From: Flammeovirgaceae bacterium 311
GTDB taxonomy: Bacteria; Bacteroidota; Bacteroidia; Cytophagales; Cyclobacteriaceae
Reading direction: 5' to 3'
DNA: 64,000 bases
Assembly: GCA_000597885.1 (NCBI GenBank)
Contig: CP004371.1
Location: 930,001-994,000 of the forward strand
Part shown: positions 1 to 8,985 of the stretch, piece by piece
Position numbering within the stretch: position 1 is the first letter of the stretch
Layout of the letters: every line of letters begins with the position of its first letter
The notes under the pieces: generated by a model
The model's input: only the letters and a program-made list of their open reading frames with translations
Databases searched by the model: none
Told to the model about the DNA's origin: nothing
Made by a program: the position numbers and the translations under genes

Positions 1-150
1 GTCCAAATTGGAAAAAAAATCAACGACTCTGGGGTGGAAATGCTCTATGTACAGGATACCGAAATGGCAGCCCGCCACGCTCTGGAAAGTGGTTTTATCC
101 TGCAGGATTATATGAAAGAAATTATCCGCGAAAAAGCAAAAGATAAGTAA
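1..150 (+). CDS. C-terminal end of an unidentified protein (partial)
   Basis: Reading frame 1 is open from the first base to a TAA stop and gives the last 49 residues of a protein. The tail is hydrophilic, with an alternating acidic/basic end (EIIREKAKDK), and looks helical. I recognise no motif and cannot name the family. The converging SDR gene ends 9 bases beyond its stop, and no terminator hairpin fits in that gap. The upstream sequence is needed to identify it. Confidence 0.6.
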   Translation, partial: VQIGKKINDSGVEMLYVQDTEMAARHALESGFILQDYMKEIIREKAKDK

Positions 151-158
151 AAGCTGCC

Positions 159-938
159 CTAGGCCAGGTAGATCATCCGGTGGCTCATGCCGCCATCAAT
201 CACCAGGTTATGGCCGGTGATAAAGCCTGCTTCGCCGGAGCAAAGAAATACTGCCGCACGCCCTATATCTTCGGGCTCGCCTACCCTGCCGACCGGATGT
301 TGTTCTTTTTCTTCGGTGCTGTGCTCAACCTGCTGCCGGTTCTGCTCTTTTTTCCAGTGCCGCACCTCAATCCAGCCCGGGCTGATGGCATTTACACGCA
401 CATGCGGACCCAGGCTAACAGCCAGTGCATGGGTGAGGGAAAGAATACCTCCTTTAGAAGCTGCATAGGCCTCGCTTTCCTTTTCTGATTGCATAGCCCG
501 CGTGGAAGCAATATTAATGATGGCTGCTTTATGGGTTGCTTTTAAGTGTGGCGCAGCAAATTTGGCACATAAAAAAGCACCCCTGAGGTTTACATTCAGC
601 ACCTCATCCCAAGCTTCTACAGTCAGCTCATCAAAAGGTGTAAATCTACTTAAGCCTGCATTATTGATCAGAAAATCAATTCTTCCAAAATGGTCCATTG
701 TCTGCTGCACCATTCCCCGCACCTCATCTTCCTTAGCCACATCGCACTTTACATATAAGAGACTTTCTGCAGCGGCCCCTTTTCCCTTCAGCCATTCAAC
801 AACCTCTTTTCCGGCTTCTTCGTCCCTTTCTGCTACCACCACATTTGCTTCATGATGCGAAAATGCCTGTACAATGGCCTTGCCTATGCCCTGCCCTCCG
901 CCGGTTACTATTGCGGTTTTACCTTTGAAATGATACAT
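159..938 (-). CDS. SDR-family NAD(P)-dependent oxidoreductase
   Basis: This 259-residue protein has the classical short-chain dehydrogenase layout. The glycine-rich nucleotide loop TGGGQGIG is at residues 12-19, NNAG at 92-95, the catalytic Ser at about 145, and the YxxxK pair at Tyr158 and Lys162. The PG motif that closes the cofactor site is near residue 188. An Asp/Glu-type end to strand 2 (VVVAERDEE) suggests a preference for NAD over NADP, by family rule. The length is typical. The C-terminal part is close to glucose/3-oxoacyl-ACP reductase-like SDRs, but the substrate cannot be read from the sequence. It is transcribed alone, convergent with the partial gene before it and divergent from the phosphoesterase gene. 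Confidence 0.9.
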   Translation of the reverse strand: MYHFKGKTAIVTGGGQGIGKAIVQAFSHHEANVVVAERDEEAGKEVVEWLKGKGAAAESLLYVKCDVAKEDEVRGMVQQTMDHFGRIDFLINNAGLSRFTPFDELTVEAWDEVLNVNLRGAFLCAKFAAPHLKATHKAAIINIASTRAMQSEKESEAYAASKGGILSLTHALAVSLGPHVRVNAISPGWIEVRHWKKEQNRQQVEHSTEEKEQHPVGRVGEPEDIGRAAVFLCSGEAGFITGHNLVIDGGMSHRMIYLA

Positions 939-1143
939 GCTGATTTTTTATAACATTACTTTTTCTTTTGCTGATTGTTTTAAATCAGGTATGGGAACTG
1001 TAAATATTATGCGGGGAGACTGGCAGTCTGGCGGTGCAGCGGATAACTTGTAAGCCGCTCTTGAGTTAGCATAGAAAAACTTACAATCCAGAAAACAGCT
1101 GCATCAGGGGCAGTACATTTGCCCTACTACAAGTACATGTATC

Positions 1144-1650
1144 ATGAAGATTGGCTTAATTTCCGATACCCACAGTTATATCGACGAAAGAATTCTGCAC
1201 CATCTGCAGGGATGCGATGAAATATGGCATGCCGGAGATATCGGAGCACTGGAGGTAACCAACGAACTCAGGACAGTAGCACCACTTCGTGCAGTTTGGG
1301 GAAATATTGATGGGCGTGAAATCAGGCAGGAGTTTCCGGAGCAGCAGTGGTTTGAATGCGAAGGGAAAAAAATATGGATGACCCACATTGGTGGTGCCCC
1401 GCCCCGCTATAATCCGGCTGTAAGGCCTCTGCTAAAGGAGAAAAAACCACATATTTTTATATGCGGCCATTCCCACATATTACGGGTGGTGCAGGATCCT
1501 ACCTTTGATGTGCTGTATCTGAATCCCGGAGCAGCAGGAAAACATGGTTTCCATAAAATGCGTACCATGCTGCGCTTTTCAATTGAGAGTGGTGCTGTAA
1601 AAGATATGCAGGTGATCGAACTTGGCTTAAGGGCCAAACAGGATTTATAA
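1144..1650 (+). CDS. YfcE/MJ0936-type metallophosphoesterase
   Basis: The 168-residue protein carries all metal-binding motifs of the calcineurin-like phosphoesterase fold: D8 and H10 (SDTH), D32 (GDIG), N54 (GNID), H81 (THIGG), and H109/H111 (GHSH). Length and motif spacing match the YfcE/MJ0936 group of small cytosolic phosphodiesterases, which use two divalent metals and act on model diester substrates. The physiological substrate is not known for most members. A strong hairpin terminator lies right after the stop and is shared with the converging small gene. Confidence 0.9.
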   Translation: MKIGLISDTHSYIDERILHHLQGCDEIWHAGDIGALEVTNELRTVAPLRAVWGNIDGREIRQEFPEQQWFECEGKKIWMTHIGGAPPRYNPAVRPLLKEKKPHIFICGHSHILRVVQDPTFDVLYLNPGAAGKHGFHKMRTMLRFSIESGAVKDMQVIELGLRAKQDL

Positions 1651-1651
1651 A

Positions 1652-1678
1652 AAAAGCAAAGCCTTAGGCTTTGCTTTT
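1652..1678. terminator. Bidirectional rho-independent terminator
   Basis: A perfect 12 bp stem (AAAAGCAAAGCC / GGCTTTGCTTTT) with a 3-base loop lies between two converging genes. A-rich and T-rich arms give a U tract in both directions. Its right arm overlaps the stop codon of the minus-strand gene. Confidence 0.85.
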
Positions 1679-1865
1679 ATTCCTGCTCTTTATTTTCAGC
1701 TTGTTTCTTTTTAGGCTCTTCCTGTTTTGTGAAAGTGGCCTTAATTTCTTCAACATCAACCTTCTTGATTGGCGGGCGGCTTGTCAGTTGCTTGATGTTT
1801 GCCACACGCTTCTGTGCACGAAGGCGGTTTTTAAGTTTTTTACGTTTTAATACGGTAATAGCCAT
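1677..1865 (-). CDS. Small basic protein conserved in Cytophagales, function unknown
   Basis: The 62-residue product begins MAITVLKRKKLKNRLRA and is strongly basic in its first two thirds, with an acidic/lysine-rich tail (KKKQAENKEQE). There is no signal peptide or membrane segment. An in-frame ATG 39 bases further upstream would add 13 residues. I prefer the internal start because the product then opens directly with the basic segment. From memory, similar short lysine/arginine-rich proteins occur in related Bacteroidota without assigned function; a nucleic-acid or ribosome-associated role is only a guess from charge. Its stop codon lies inside the shared terminator. Confidence 0.65.
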   Translation of the reverse strand: MAITVLKRKKLKNRLRAQKRVANIKQLTSRPPIKKVDVEEIKATFTKQEEPKKKQAENKEQE

Positions 1866-1994
1866 GAGTCCTGCATTAATCAAATGAGGTGCAAAGTTAA
1901 TCATTTCTACAGATATGCAAAAAAAGATTTTACCTTTTAGTACTAATAAAGAGGCAGAATCTGGCTGAAAGCCTAAAACAAAAGGATTATTTTG

Positions 1995-2002
1995 TAATTT
2001 TG
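1995..2002 (+). promoter_or_regulatory. Candidate Bacteroidota -7 element upstream of hisS
   Basis: TAATTTTG matches the TAnnTTTG -7 consensus of the Bacteroidota primary sigma factor and lies 21 bases before the hisS ATG. No convincing -33 TTG element is present, so this is a motif match only. Confidence 0.4.
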
Positions 2003-2022
2003 CCGCCCAGATCTAAATTTTT

Positions 2023-3405
2023 ATGGCTCAGAAACCCAGCCTTCCCAAAGGCACCAGAGATTTTGGCCCCCTCCAGATGGCCCGTCGCAACTACTTGTTT
2101 GCTGCTGTACAGCAGGTGTTTGAAAAATTCGGCTTTCAGCCGCTGCAAACGCCGGCTATGGAAAACCTGTCGGTGCTAACTGGCAAGTATGGCGATGAGG
2201 GTGATCAGCTCCTGTTCAAAATAATCAACAACGGTCTCCACGACCCCAAAAATTCAGATAAAGCAAAAGCAGCTTTCGAAAATGTGCTGCAGGGAAAAAA
2301 TGATACTAACCTAACCGAAAGAGCGCTGCGTTATGATCTCACTGTGCCGTTTGCCCGCTATGTGGTCATGAATCAGCATGAGCTTAGCTTTCCCTTCCGC
2401 CGCTACCAGATCCAGCCTGTATGGCGTGCCGACAGACCCCAGAAAGGCCGCTACCGTGAGTTCTTCCAGTGCGATGCAGACGTGATTGGTACTGATTCCC
2501 TCATTTGCGAAGCAGAAATTGTGCTTATGATCTGGGAAACCTTTAAAAAGCTGGGCCTGCAGGATTATGTGATCAAAATAAACAACCGCAAGGTGCTTAG
2601 CGGTATTACAGAGATTATTGGGGCAGGCGGCAAAGAAGGAGATTTTTATGTAGCCATCGATAAACTTGATAAAATTGGCACCACCGAGGTGTTAAAGGAA
2701 CTGCAGGAAAAAGGATTTTCCCCTGCCGCCATCGCTCAACTGGAACCCCTGCTGCAGAAACAGGAGACTGGTTCTGTAACACTGGAATTTATGGAAGACC
2801 TGCTTCAGCAGTCTGTCACAGGCAGCACCGGTGTGGCCGAGCTGAAAGAGGTGTACAGTTTGCTGCAGCAGTTTGGCGCTACAGATGCTCCCCTGCAGCT
2901 TGACCTGACCCTGGCAAGGGGTCTCTCCTACTACACAGGCGCAATCTTTGAGGTAAAGCCTACTTCTGTACAAATGGGCAGCATTTGCGGGGGCGGCCGT
3001 TATGATAACCTGACAGGTGTTTTTGGTCTGAAAGGGATGTCGGGCGTGGGTATTTCATTTGGTATAGACAGAATTTACGATGTACTGGAAGAGTTAAACC
3101 TGTTTCCAGCAGCAGCAGAAGCAAATACCCAGGTGCTCATCATAAACTTCGGCAAAGAAGAGCAGCCGCATGCCCTGCAACTCCTGGGGCAGCTACGTGC
3201 AGCAAACATCAGAACAGAGTTATACCCCGACAGCTCCAAAATGCGCAAGCAAATGGACTACGCCAATAAAAAAGGTATTCCCTACGTTATCCTGCTGGGC
3301 ACAGAGGAAATACAGCAGGCCCAGCTAACCATAAAAAACATGCAGGAAGGTTCGCAGCAGCGGCTAAGTCTTGAGGAAGCAATAAGTTTGGTAGTCAACT
3401 CCTGA
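2023..3405 (+). CDS. hisS: Histidine--tRNA ligase
   Basis: This class II aminoacyl-tRNA synthetase charges tRNA-His in the cytosol. The 460-residue protein opens with the family signature LPKGTRDFGP. It has motif 2 around RYDLTVPFARYV, the QIQPVWRADRPQKGRYREF segment, the HisRS-specific histidine A motif LARGLSYYTG at about residues 296-305, and GGGRYDNL just after. The last 100 residues form the anticodon-binding domain. Length is usual for Bacteroidota HisRS, somewhat longer than in E. coli. ATG follows an AT-rich leader without a Shine-Dalgarno sequence. The exported-protein gene downstream is separated by 55 bases. Confidence 0.97.
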   Translation: MAQKPSLPKGTRDFGPLQMARRNYLFAAVQQVFEKFGFQPLQTPAMENLSVLTGKYGDEGDQLLFKIINNGLHDPKNSDKAKAAFENVLQGKNDTNLTERALRYDLTVPFARYVVMNQHELSFPFRRYQIQPVWRADRPQKGRYREFFQCDADVIGTDSLICEAEIVLMIWETFKKLGLQDYVIKINNRKVLSGITEIIGAGGKEGDFYVAIDKLDKIGTTEVLKELQEKGFSPAAIAQLEPLLQKQETGSVTLEFMEDLLQQSVTGSTGVAELKEVYSLLQQFGATDAPLQLDLTLARGLSYYTGAIFEVKPTSVQMGSICGGGRYDNLTGVFGLKGMSGVGISFGIDRIYDVLEELNLFPAAAEANTQVLIINFGKEEQPHALQLLGQLRAANIRTELYPDSSKMRKQMDYANKKGIPYVILLGTEEIQQAQLTIKNMQEGSQQRLSLEEAISLVVNS

Positions 3406-3460
3406 TGTTTATTTGGTTTTCCCACAAAGGCTGTATATTTATTGATTAAGTTCAATTCCT

Positions 3461-5356
3461 TTGCTCAACCGTTTTTGCTACATAACGCTACTTTTGGTTC
3501 TATTAGCAACAGTTTGCTATGCCCAGGGCATTATTTCGCCTCGCGGACGCTTTTCTGTAGCCTATACCAGAGGATGTAATCCTTTTACTGTTACAGTAAC
3601 AGATGTTGTAAATGCGCCCCAGATAAAGTATTACCTACGCTATAAAAGCAGAACTGATATTGAGGAGCTGGTGGGTAATACGGCAAGTATAACGGTTGCA
3701 GACACGCTGTACCTGGTACAGGTTGCCGAAAGCCTGATGCCCCCCAAAGACTCGTTGATGCTTGTTAGCTACAGTGCTGCTGAACCTGAATTTAATGTTA
3801 CAGCCTGCAGCGGCAATGCAGCCCTGGTGGAGATAAGCAGCCGGAACTACGATTTTTACGAAGTACAATTCAACAACCAGTCCCCTGTACGGGCAGATCA
3901 GTCTACCAATTTCCGGGCTAGTGGTCAGTTTGGATCAGAAGGCACTCATTCCATAGCGGTTCGCGGCCGCTATAACAACGATGCCGGCAACTGTGCACCG
4001 GCAACTACGAGCGTAAAAACCTGGACCGTATTACCTGCCCCCCAGCTGCTGGGCCTGCAGTTTAAACAGCAAGCCGATAGTGTTTATATACAGTATCAAC
4101 TGGAGCCCGGCATTCTGTATCAGCTGGAGCGCCGTGCCTCTCCTGCAGATCCATATCTGCCACTCTTTCAGTTTAAAGCACCCGCTGCTGAAAGCAGCCT
4201 GTCACAGGCAGACATGAGCAGCACCGCCTACTGTTATCGCATCAGAGCCATAGATGCCTGTACCAGTACCAATGCCCCTGCAGTATCAGAGGAATTATGT
4301 ACGGCTTCCTGGTCTGTTGCTTCACAAAATGGCCAGAATCAGGTTCGGTACGCTACCCATTCGGGCTTTTCAGGTACTGTTGAATTACAACATACAGATG
4401 GTGAGCAGGTAGCCGTTAGCAGCTTAACAGCCGGGGAATTAACAGAGGCTGATGTTATATGCAAAGAGACCTATTGCTACCAGCTAGTATTAAGACCTGC
4501 TTCCGGATCAGGCGCTTATGCCATTAGCAGTCCGGTTTGTGTAGAAGCGCAAAGTACCCAGCCTCTGCGTCCGCTAAAAAATATAGTGAGCAGGTGGGCA
4601 ACAGACCGGCAGCTGGTGATACACCCACTGCTGGCAACTGCAGCCGAACATGTATCCTTCACCCTCATGAATGCCGAGGGCAACAGATTAACAGCGGCAA
4701 CAGCTGACAGCCTTGTATTAGGGACAATACCAGCCGGACAATGCTATCAGTTAAATTATGCAGACAGGTGTGGAAACAGAGCCACAACCCCCACTCCCTT
4801 CTGTCCCTTATATTTAGAAAATATTTCTACAGAACCAGATGTGCTGGTACTGCAGTGGAATGCCTATGAAGGTTACGCCGAAGGTGTGGCATATTATGTA
4901 CTTGAAGAGGTAAACAGCTCCGGTGCCGTAATCAACAGCTGGAATACTGGCACAGAAACCGAATATGACAACTTCCCGCCCATGGGTGGCGAAGACAGTG
5001 GCAGACGCTTCAGGGTACTGGCATATCCGAAAGAAGTGGGAATAGATCACTCCATTTCTAATATTTATACGTATGAACTGGTGATGCAAGGGTATTTTCC
5101 AAATGCTTTTTCACCAAATGACGACGGCTTGAATGATACATTCAATATATTAGGTAAATTTGTACAGCGCGCCAGTATCTGGGTATACAACCGCTGGGGT
5201 GAGCTACTATTTTACTCTGATGATAAAGAAAAGGGCTGGGATGGTACCTACTCAGGCAAGGCTGTACCTGAGGGGCCCTATACCTACAAGTCGCTGGTAA
5301 TAACAGAAGATGGTAAAGAAAAGCAGCTTACAGGTACCGTTTTTTTAACACGATAA
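3461..5356 (+). CDS. Exported protein with T9SS type B (CHU_C) sorting domain; TTG start
   Basis: The 631-residue protein has an N-terminal signal peptide (hydrophobic LLLVLLATVCYA, cleavage likely before Gln22). It ends in a gliding-motility-associated C-terminal domain: FPNAFSPNDDGLNDTF near residue 548, then VYNRWGELLF, GWDGTY and VPEGPYTY. That domain directs proteins to the type IX secretion system, so the product is expected at the cell surface or outside. The middle looks like several Ig/fibronectin-like modules with paired cysteines; I recognise no catalytic domain. TTG is the only usable start: the frame has a TGA 15 bases upstream and no ATG before the signal peptide. Confidence 0.85.
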   Translation: MLNRFCYITLLLVLLATVCYAQGIISPRGRFSVAYTRGCNPFTVTVTDVVNAPQIKYYLRYKSRTDIEELVGNTASITVADTLYLVQVAESLMPPKDSLMLVSYSAAEPEFNVTACSGNAALVEISSRNYDFYEVQFNNQSPVRADQSTNFRASGQFGSEGTHSIAVRGRYNNDAGNCAPATTSVKTWTVLPAPQLLGLQFKQQADSVYIQYQLEPGILYQLERRASPADPYLPLFQFKAPAAESSLSQADMSSTAYCYRIRAIDACTSTNAPAVSEELCTASWSVASQNGQNQVRYATHSGFSGTVELQHTDGEQVAVSSLTAGELTEADVICKETYCYQLVLRPASGSGAYAISSPVCVEAQSTQPLRPLKNIVSRWATDRQLVIHPLLATAAEHVSFTLMNAEGNRLTAATADSLVLGTIPAGQCYQLNYADRCGNRATTPTPFCPLYLENISTEPDVLVLQWNAYEGYAEGVAYYVLEEVNSSGAVINSWNTGTETEYDNFPPMGGEDSGRRFRVLAYPKEVGIDHSISNIYTYELVMQGYFPNAFSPNDDGLNDTFNILGKFVQRASIWVYNRWGELLFYSDDKEKGWDGTYSGKAVPEGPYTYKSLVITEDGKEKQLTGTVFLTR

Positions 5357-5370
5357 ATTATTTTTAGATT

Positions 5371-5703
5371 ATGATTGATATAATGAACCTGATGGGCAAA
5401 ATGAAGGAGGTACAAAGCCGCCTGAAGGAAGCCCAGGAAAATCTGGTAAATATTACCGCTACTGCCGAAGCAGGAGCAGGTATGGTGCGTGCCACCGCTA
5501 ATGGTAAAAGACAGATCGTTAAATTAGAAATAGATAAGGATCTGGTAAAACCGGAAGACATGGACATGATGTCTGACCTGGTAGTAGCCGCCTGTAACAA
5601 AGCGCTGGCTGAAGTAGAAATTAAGGCCCGTGAAGAAATGCAAAAGAGTACGGAAGGCATGATGCCTAATATACCGGGCATGAACTTCGACGGCATGTTC
5701 TGA
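5371..5703 (+). CDS. ybaB: YbaB/EbfC family nucleoid-associated protein
   Basis: The 110-residue protein matches the YbaB/EbfC family: an N-terminal helix rich in Met/Lys/Gln (MGKMKEVQSRLKEAQ), a central strand region (VRATANGKRQIVKLEID), and the MMSDLVVAACNKAL helix. Family members form dimers that bind DNA without strict sequence preference. The C-terminal Met/Gly-rich tail is typical. Its TGA stop shares a base with the ATG of the glycosyltransferase gene (TGATG), so the two are probably translated together. A second ATG at codon 5 is an alternative start. Confidence 0.9.
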   Translation: MIDIMNLMGKMKEVQSRLKEAQENLVNITATAEAGAGMVRATANGKRQIVKLEIDKDLVKPEDMDMMSDLVVAACNKALAEVEIKAREEMQKSTEGMMPNIPGMNFDGMF

Positions 5704-6713
5704 TGCAGCACAAACTTGCTATTGTAATATTAAATTACAACGGGGCCGGTTTTTTAAAAAAATTTCTACCTACAGTACTGCTGCACAGTAAAGGATATCA
5801 TGTAGTAGTTGCTGATAACGCTTCTACAGACGAGTCGGTGAGCCTGTTGCAAAACCGATTTCCTGAAGTTGAATTAATACAGCTTGCCAGAAACTGGGGA
5901 TTTGCCGGAGGGTATAACATGGCCCTTAAACAAGTTTCTGCCAATTATTACCTGCTCCTCAATTCAGACGTGGAAGTTAGCAGCGGATGGCTGGAGCCCA
6001 TGGTAAAGCTCCTGGACGGCGATGCTGAAATTGCCGCCTGCCAGCCAAAAATTAAAGCCTATCACCAGCCCGACTGCTTTGAGTATGCCGGTGCTTCGGG
6101 AGGTTTTCTTGATTTTCTGGGCTATCCCTTCTGCAGAGGCAGGCTTTTTGATACCCTGGAAGAAGACCGCGGACAGTATGATATAGCCAGACCGATTTTC
6201 TGGGCAACGGGCGCATGCATGCTACTAAGAGCTGAAAAGTTCTGGCAATTGGGTGGTTTCGATCCTGACTTTTTTGCACACATGGAGGAGATTGACCTTT
6301 GCTGGCGTATGCATGCAGCAGGATTAGCGGTTTGGGTTGTACCCCAGAGCGTGGTATATCATGTAGGTGGTGGTACGCTTGCAAAGGAAAACCCCAGGAA
6401 AACCTATTTAAACTTTAGAAATGGATTGTGGATGCTAATTAAAAATTGTGAAGATGGTATGGCCGCTAAAATCGGTGCCCGCATGATGCTGGACTGGGCA
6501 GCCGCTTTACAATTTATAAGTAAAGGCAACTTTTCTGCTGCGCAGGCAATATTAAAAAGCCACATCGACACTTTCAAAAGTGTAGAAAAACTCCACAAAA
6601 AGAGACAGGAAATCAAAAAAAATAGGTGCTATAAAGCACCTTTATACCAAAAGCTTTTAGTTTGGGAATATTTTTTTAGAAAAAGACGGTATTTTAGTCA
6701 ATTAAAATTCTAG
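5703..6713 (+). CDS. Family 2 glycosyltransferase (rhamnosyltransferase-like)
   Basis: The 336-residue protein has a GT2/GT-A fold. It starts with IVILNYNG, has VVADNASTDES at about residues 34-44, and the DxD-like NSDVEV at about 89-94. FWATGACMLLR and FDPDFFAHMEEIDLCWR are typical of the WcaA/RfbF rhamnosyltransferase-like group. The C-terminus is basic and aromatic with no obvious membrane helix, so it probably sits at the inner face of the membrane. The sugar donor and acceptor cannot be inferred. It overlaps ybaB by one base. Confidence 0.88.
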   Translation: MQHKLAIVILNYNGAGFLKKFLPTVLLHSKGYHVVVADNASTDESVSLLQNRFPEVELIQLARNWGFAGGYNMALKQVSANYYLLLNSDVEVSSGWLEPMVKLLDGDAEIAACQPKIKAYHQPDCFEYAGASGGFLDFLGYPFCRGRLFDTLEEDRGQYDIARPIFWATGACMLLRAEKFWQLGGFDPDFFAHMEEIDLCWRMHAAGLAVWVVPQSVVYHVGGGTLAKENPRKTYLNFRNGLWMLIKNCEDGMAAKIGARMMLDWAAALQFISKGNFSAAQAILKSHIDTFKSVEKLHKKRQEIKKNRCYKAPLYQKLLVWEYFFRKRRYFSQLKF

Positions 6714-6776
6714 AATACATTATTTTTGAAGTTGTGTTCAAAGCGGAATATCACAAAAATCATATTTCCGGAAAAA

Positions 6777-6992
6777 TTAATACCATATTGTATATCTCCG
6801 TTGCCGCATACTCCTGCGCAGGTTCAGCCAAAACGCCAGCGATAAGTACAGCACAATCGGAGAACCGAATGTTAAAAACGATGCATAAATAAAGTATAAG
6901 CGTATCGTGGTAATTGAAATACCCATATACTTACCGATGGCGGTACAAACACCAAAAGCCTTTTTTTCAAAAAAATTTACTACCTTTTTCAT
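6777..6992 (-). CDS. PspC-domain membrane protein
   Basis: The 71-residue protein fits a stand-alone PspC domain: FGVCTAIGKYMGISITTIRLYFI is followed by a second hydrophobic stretch (VLYLSLAFWLNL) and a basic tail. PspC proteins are small inner-membrane proteins, some tied to envelope stress. This one has no neighbouring psp genes. It converges on the glycosyltransferase gene with a 63-base gap and is divergent from the lipoprotein gene. Confidence 0.8.
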   Translation of the reverse strand: MKKVVNFFEKKAFGVCTAIGKYMGISITTIRLYFIYASFLTFGSPIVLYLSLAFWLNLRRSMRQRRYTIWY

Positions 6993-7128
6993 AGCATTAT
7001 TTTGAATTTAAACCTAACCCAACTGAATTAGTTATTTCTTCATTACTCAATTTATGAATATTTTTTTTAACATTGCAACGCGCAATTCGTTGAACAATTC
7101 CAAAACTAGTCAACCTAATCGTATAATC

Positions 7129-8922
7129 ATGACGCGAATGAGAAACCTGTTCTCTGCAGTAACCCTAATGTCAGTATTAGTACTGTCCGGTTGCTCGCTG
7201 AATCAGATGGTTAAAAGAGCCAATGACCAGCAGCTTACTGTAGAACCAAATCCACTTGAAGTGCACGGTGATTCAGTAAGATTCACAATGTCTGCTACTT
7301 TGCCTACAAAAATGCTGAAAAAAGGCAAAGAATACATTGTTAAGCCTTATTATGTTTATAACGGCCAAGAAATTGAGCTTCAAAATCTTGTATTCCGTGC
7401 CGAAGACTTTCCAAATGCAAAAGAAGAGCAGCCTCGTCTGAGCCGTACACTCTCTTTCTACTACACTCCTGAAATGAGACGTGGTGAACTATTTGTACAA
7501 GGTGTGGCCCGTAACCCTGAAAACAACAAAACCAGAGAAACCGACCGTATGAAGGTTGCCGAAGGTGTTGTTACTACTGCCCGCCTGGCGCAGGAAGGTT
7601 ACTACCCTTCTTATGCACCACATGGTTACAACAACCAGGAAGAGCTTGAGCCTACTATGATCGGCTTTTTCTTCCAGCAGGGTAGCTCTTACCTTCGTCC
7701 AAGCGAAACCAGAAGCGACCGTGGTACTTATCTTAGAAACTTTATTGCGGATAAAAACATCACCCGTACTGTTTCTATTACCGGTACTCACTCTCCTGAA
7801 GGTTCAGAGCGTGTAAACACCAACCTTTCGCAGGATCGCGCACAGGTTATCGAGAAATACTACCGCGATAACATGAGACGCTATGACTACAAAGGTATGG
7901 CTGACAGCATCAACTTCATCCTGAAGCCTGTAGTGCTGGAGTGGGAACCACTGGTAGCAGCTCTGGAAGAATATCAGGGTGTAGATGCCACTGCCAAGCA
8001 GGAAATGCTTAACATCATTAACGGTCCTGGTACTTTTGAAGAAAAAGAAGACCGCCTGCAGCGTGTAACTGGCTACAGAAAATTATTTAATGAGGTGTAT
8101 CCTCTGCTGCGTACTGCCAAGGCTGAAATCCTTACAGTAAAAGAAAAGAAAACCGACGCTGAAATTGCTACCCTGGCCCGCCAGATTGCAGATGGTACTG
8201 TATCTCCTGATACTCTTTCTAACGAAGAATTAGCCTATGCTGCTTCACTTACTCCTAACATGCAGGAGAGAGAAAGAATATACCAGGCTGCCTCTAAGAA
8301 GAGCGATGGCTATGGTGCCTTCAACAACCTGGGTACCGTATACCTGGAGCAGGCTCGTCAGGCTACTAACGAGAGTCAGCGCAACCAGTACCTGGAGCAG
8401 GCTGTAACTCAGTTCGAGCAGGCTAACCGTCGTCAGGAAAATGCAGAAGCTTACACTAACCTTGCTGCTGTATACCTGATGCAAGGAAATGTTCAGAGAG
8501 CAAATGAAGCAATTTCCAAAGCAGAAACTTTCTCTACTACCGAGCAAAACAGAGCTGGTATGATGGGTGTTAAAGGTTACCTGCAGCTTCGCCAGGGTAA
8601 CTACAACGAAGCTATTCGTACACTTAGCACTGCAGAAGAAAGTGCAGAAAACCTGTATAACCTTGGTCTGGCTTACCTGCTGAACAAAGATTATCAGAAT
8701 GCACTTACCCGCCTGAATGAAGCCATTCAGAAAAACAGCCGCTTGGCTAAAGCACATTATGCTGCTGCCGTTGCAAATGCCCGCATGGGTAATGAGGATG
8801 CTGCTTCTCAATCACTGCAGCAGGCAGTTACCATCGATCCTGAAATGAAGCGTTCTGCACTGGAAGATCTGGAATTTAACAGATACCAGGAAAGCGAGCG
8901 TTTCCGCAACACCCTGCGTTAA
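7129..8922 (+). CDS. TPR-repeat lipoprotein with OmpA-like middle region
   Basis: The 597-residue protein starts at an internal ATG, which places a signal peptide with lipobox LSGC (Cys22) at the N-terminus; the frame extends 75 bases upstream but that would bury the signal. Residues about 30-170 look like a beta-rich domain. Residues about 175-260 (FFFQQGSSYLRPSE ... SQDRAQVIEKYY) resemble an OmpA-type peptidoglycan-binding fold. From about 380 on there are several tetratricopeptide repeats (AFNNLGTVYLEQA, AYTNLAAVYLMQG, LYNLGLAYLLNKDYQNA, AKAHYAAAVANARMG). It is probably an outer-membrane-anchored scaffold. Codon choice is strikingly uniform, as in highly expressed genes. A terminator follows. 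Confidence 0.8.
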   Translation: MTRMRNLFSAVTLMSVLVLSGCSLNQMVKRANDQQLTVEPNPLEVHGDSVRFTMSATLPTKMLKKGKEYIVKPYYVYNGQEIELQNLVFRAEDFPNAKEEQPRLSRTLSFYYTPEMRRGELFVQGVARNPENNKTRETDRMKVAEGVVTTARLAQEGYYPSYAPHGYNNQEELEPTMIGFFFQQGSSYLRPSETRSDRGTYLRNFIADKNITRTVSITGTHSPEGSERVNTNLSQDRAQVIEKYYRDNMRRYDYKGMADSINFILKPVVLEWEPLVAALEEYQGVDATAKQEMLNIINGPGTFEEKEDRLQRVTGYRKLFNEVYPLLRTAKAEILTVKEKKTDAEIATLARQIADGTVSPDTLSNEELAYAASLTPNMQERERIYQAASKKSDGYGAFNNLGTVYLEQARQATNESQRNQYLEQAVTQFEQANRRQENAEAYTNLAAVYLMQGNVQRANEAISKAETFSTTEQNRAGMMGVKGYLQLRQGNYNEAIRTLSTAEESAENLYNLGLAYLLNKDYQNALTRLNEAIQKNSRLAKAHYAAAVANARMGNEDAASQSLQQAVTIDPEMKRSALEDLEFNRYQESERFRNTLR

Positions 8923-8944
8923 TTCGCAAACATTGCAAACATTT

Positions 8945-8985
8945 TATAAAAAAAGCTCTTCTTTTACAGGAAGAGCTTTTTTATT
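8945..8985 (+). terminator. Rho-independent terminator after the TPR lipoprotein gene
   Basis: The inverted repeat AAAAGCTCTT ... AAGAGCTTTT closes a short A/T-rich loop and is followed by TTATT. It sits about 25 bases after the stop codon. Confidence 0.8.

Noticed and set aside
8245-8811. A 188-codon frame antisense to the TPR lipoprotein gene
   Set aside because: It reads opposite a well-supported gene with regular codon use and is rich in Ser/Leu/Cys as expected of a shadow frame.
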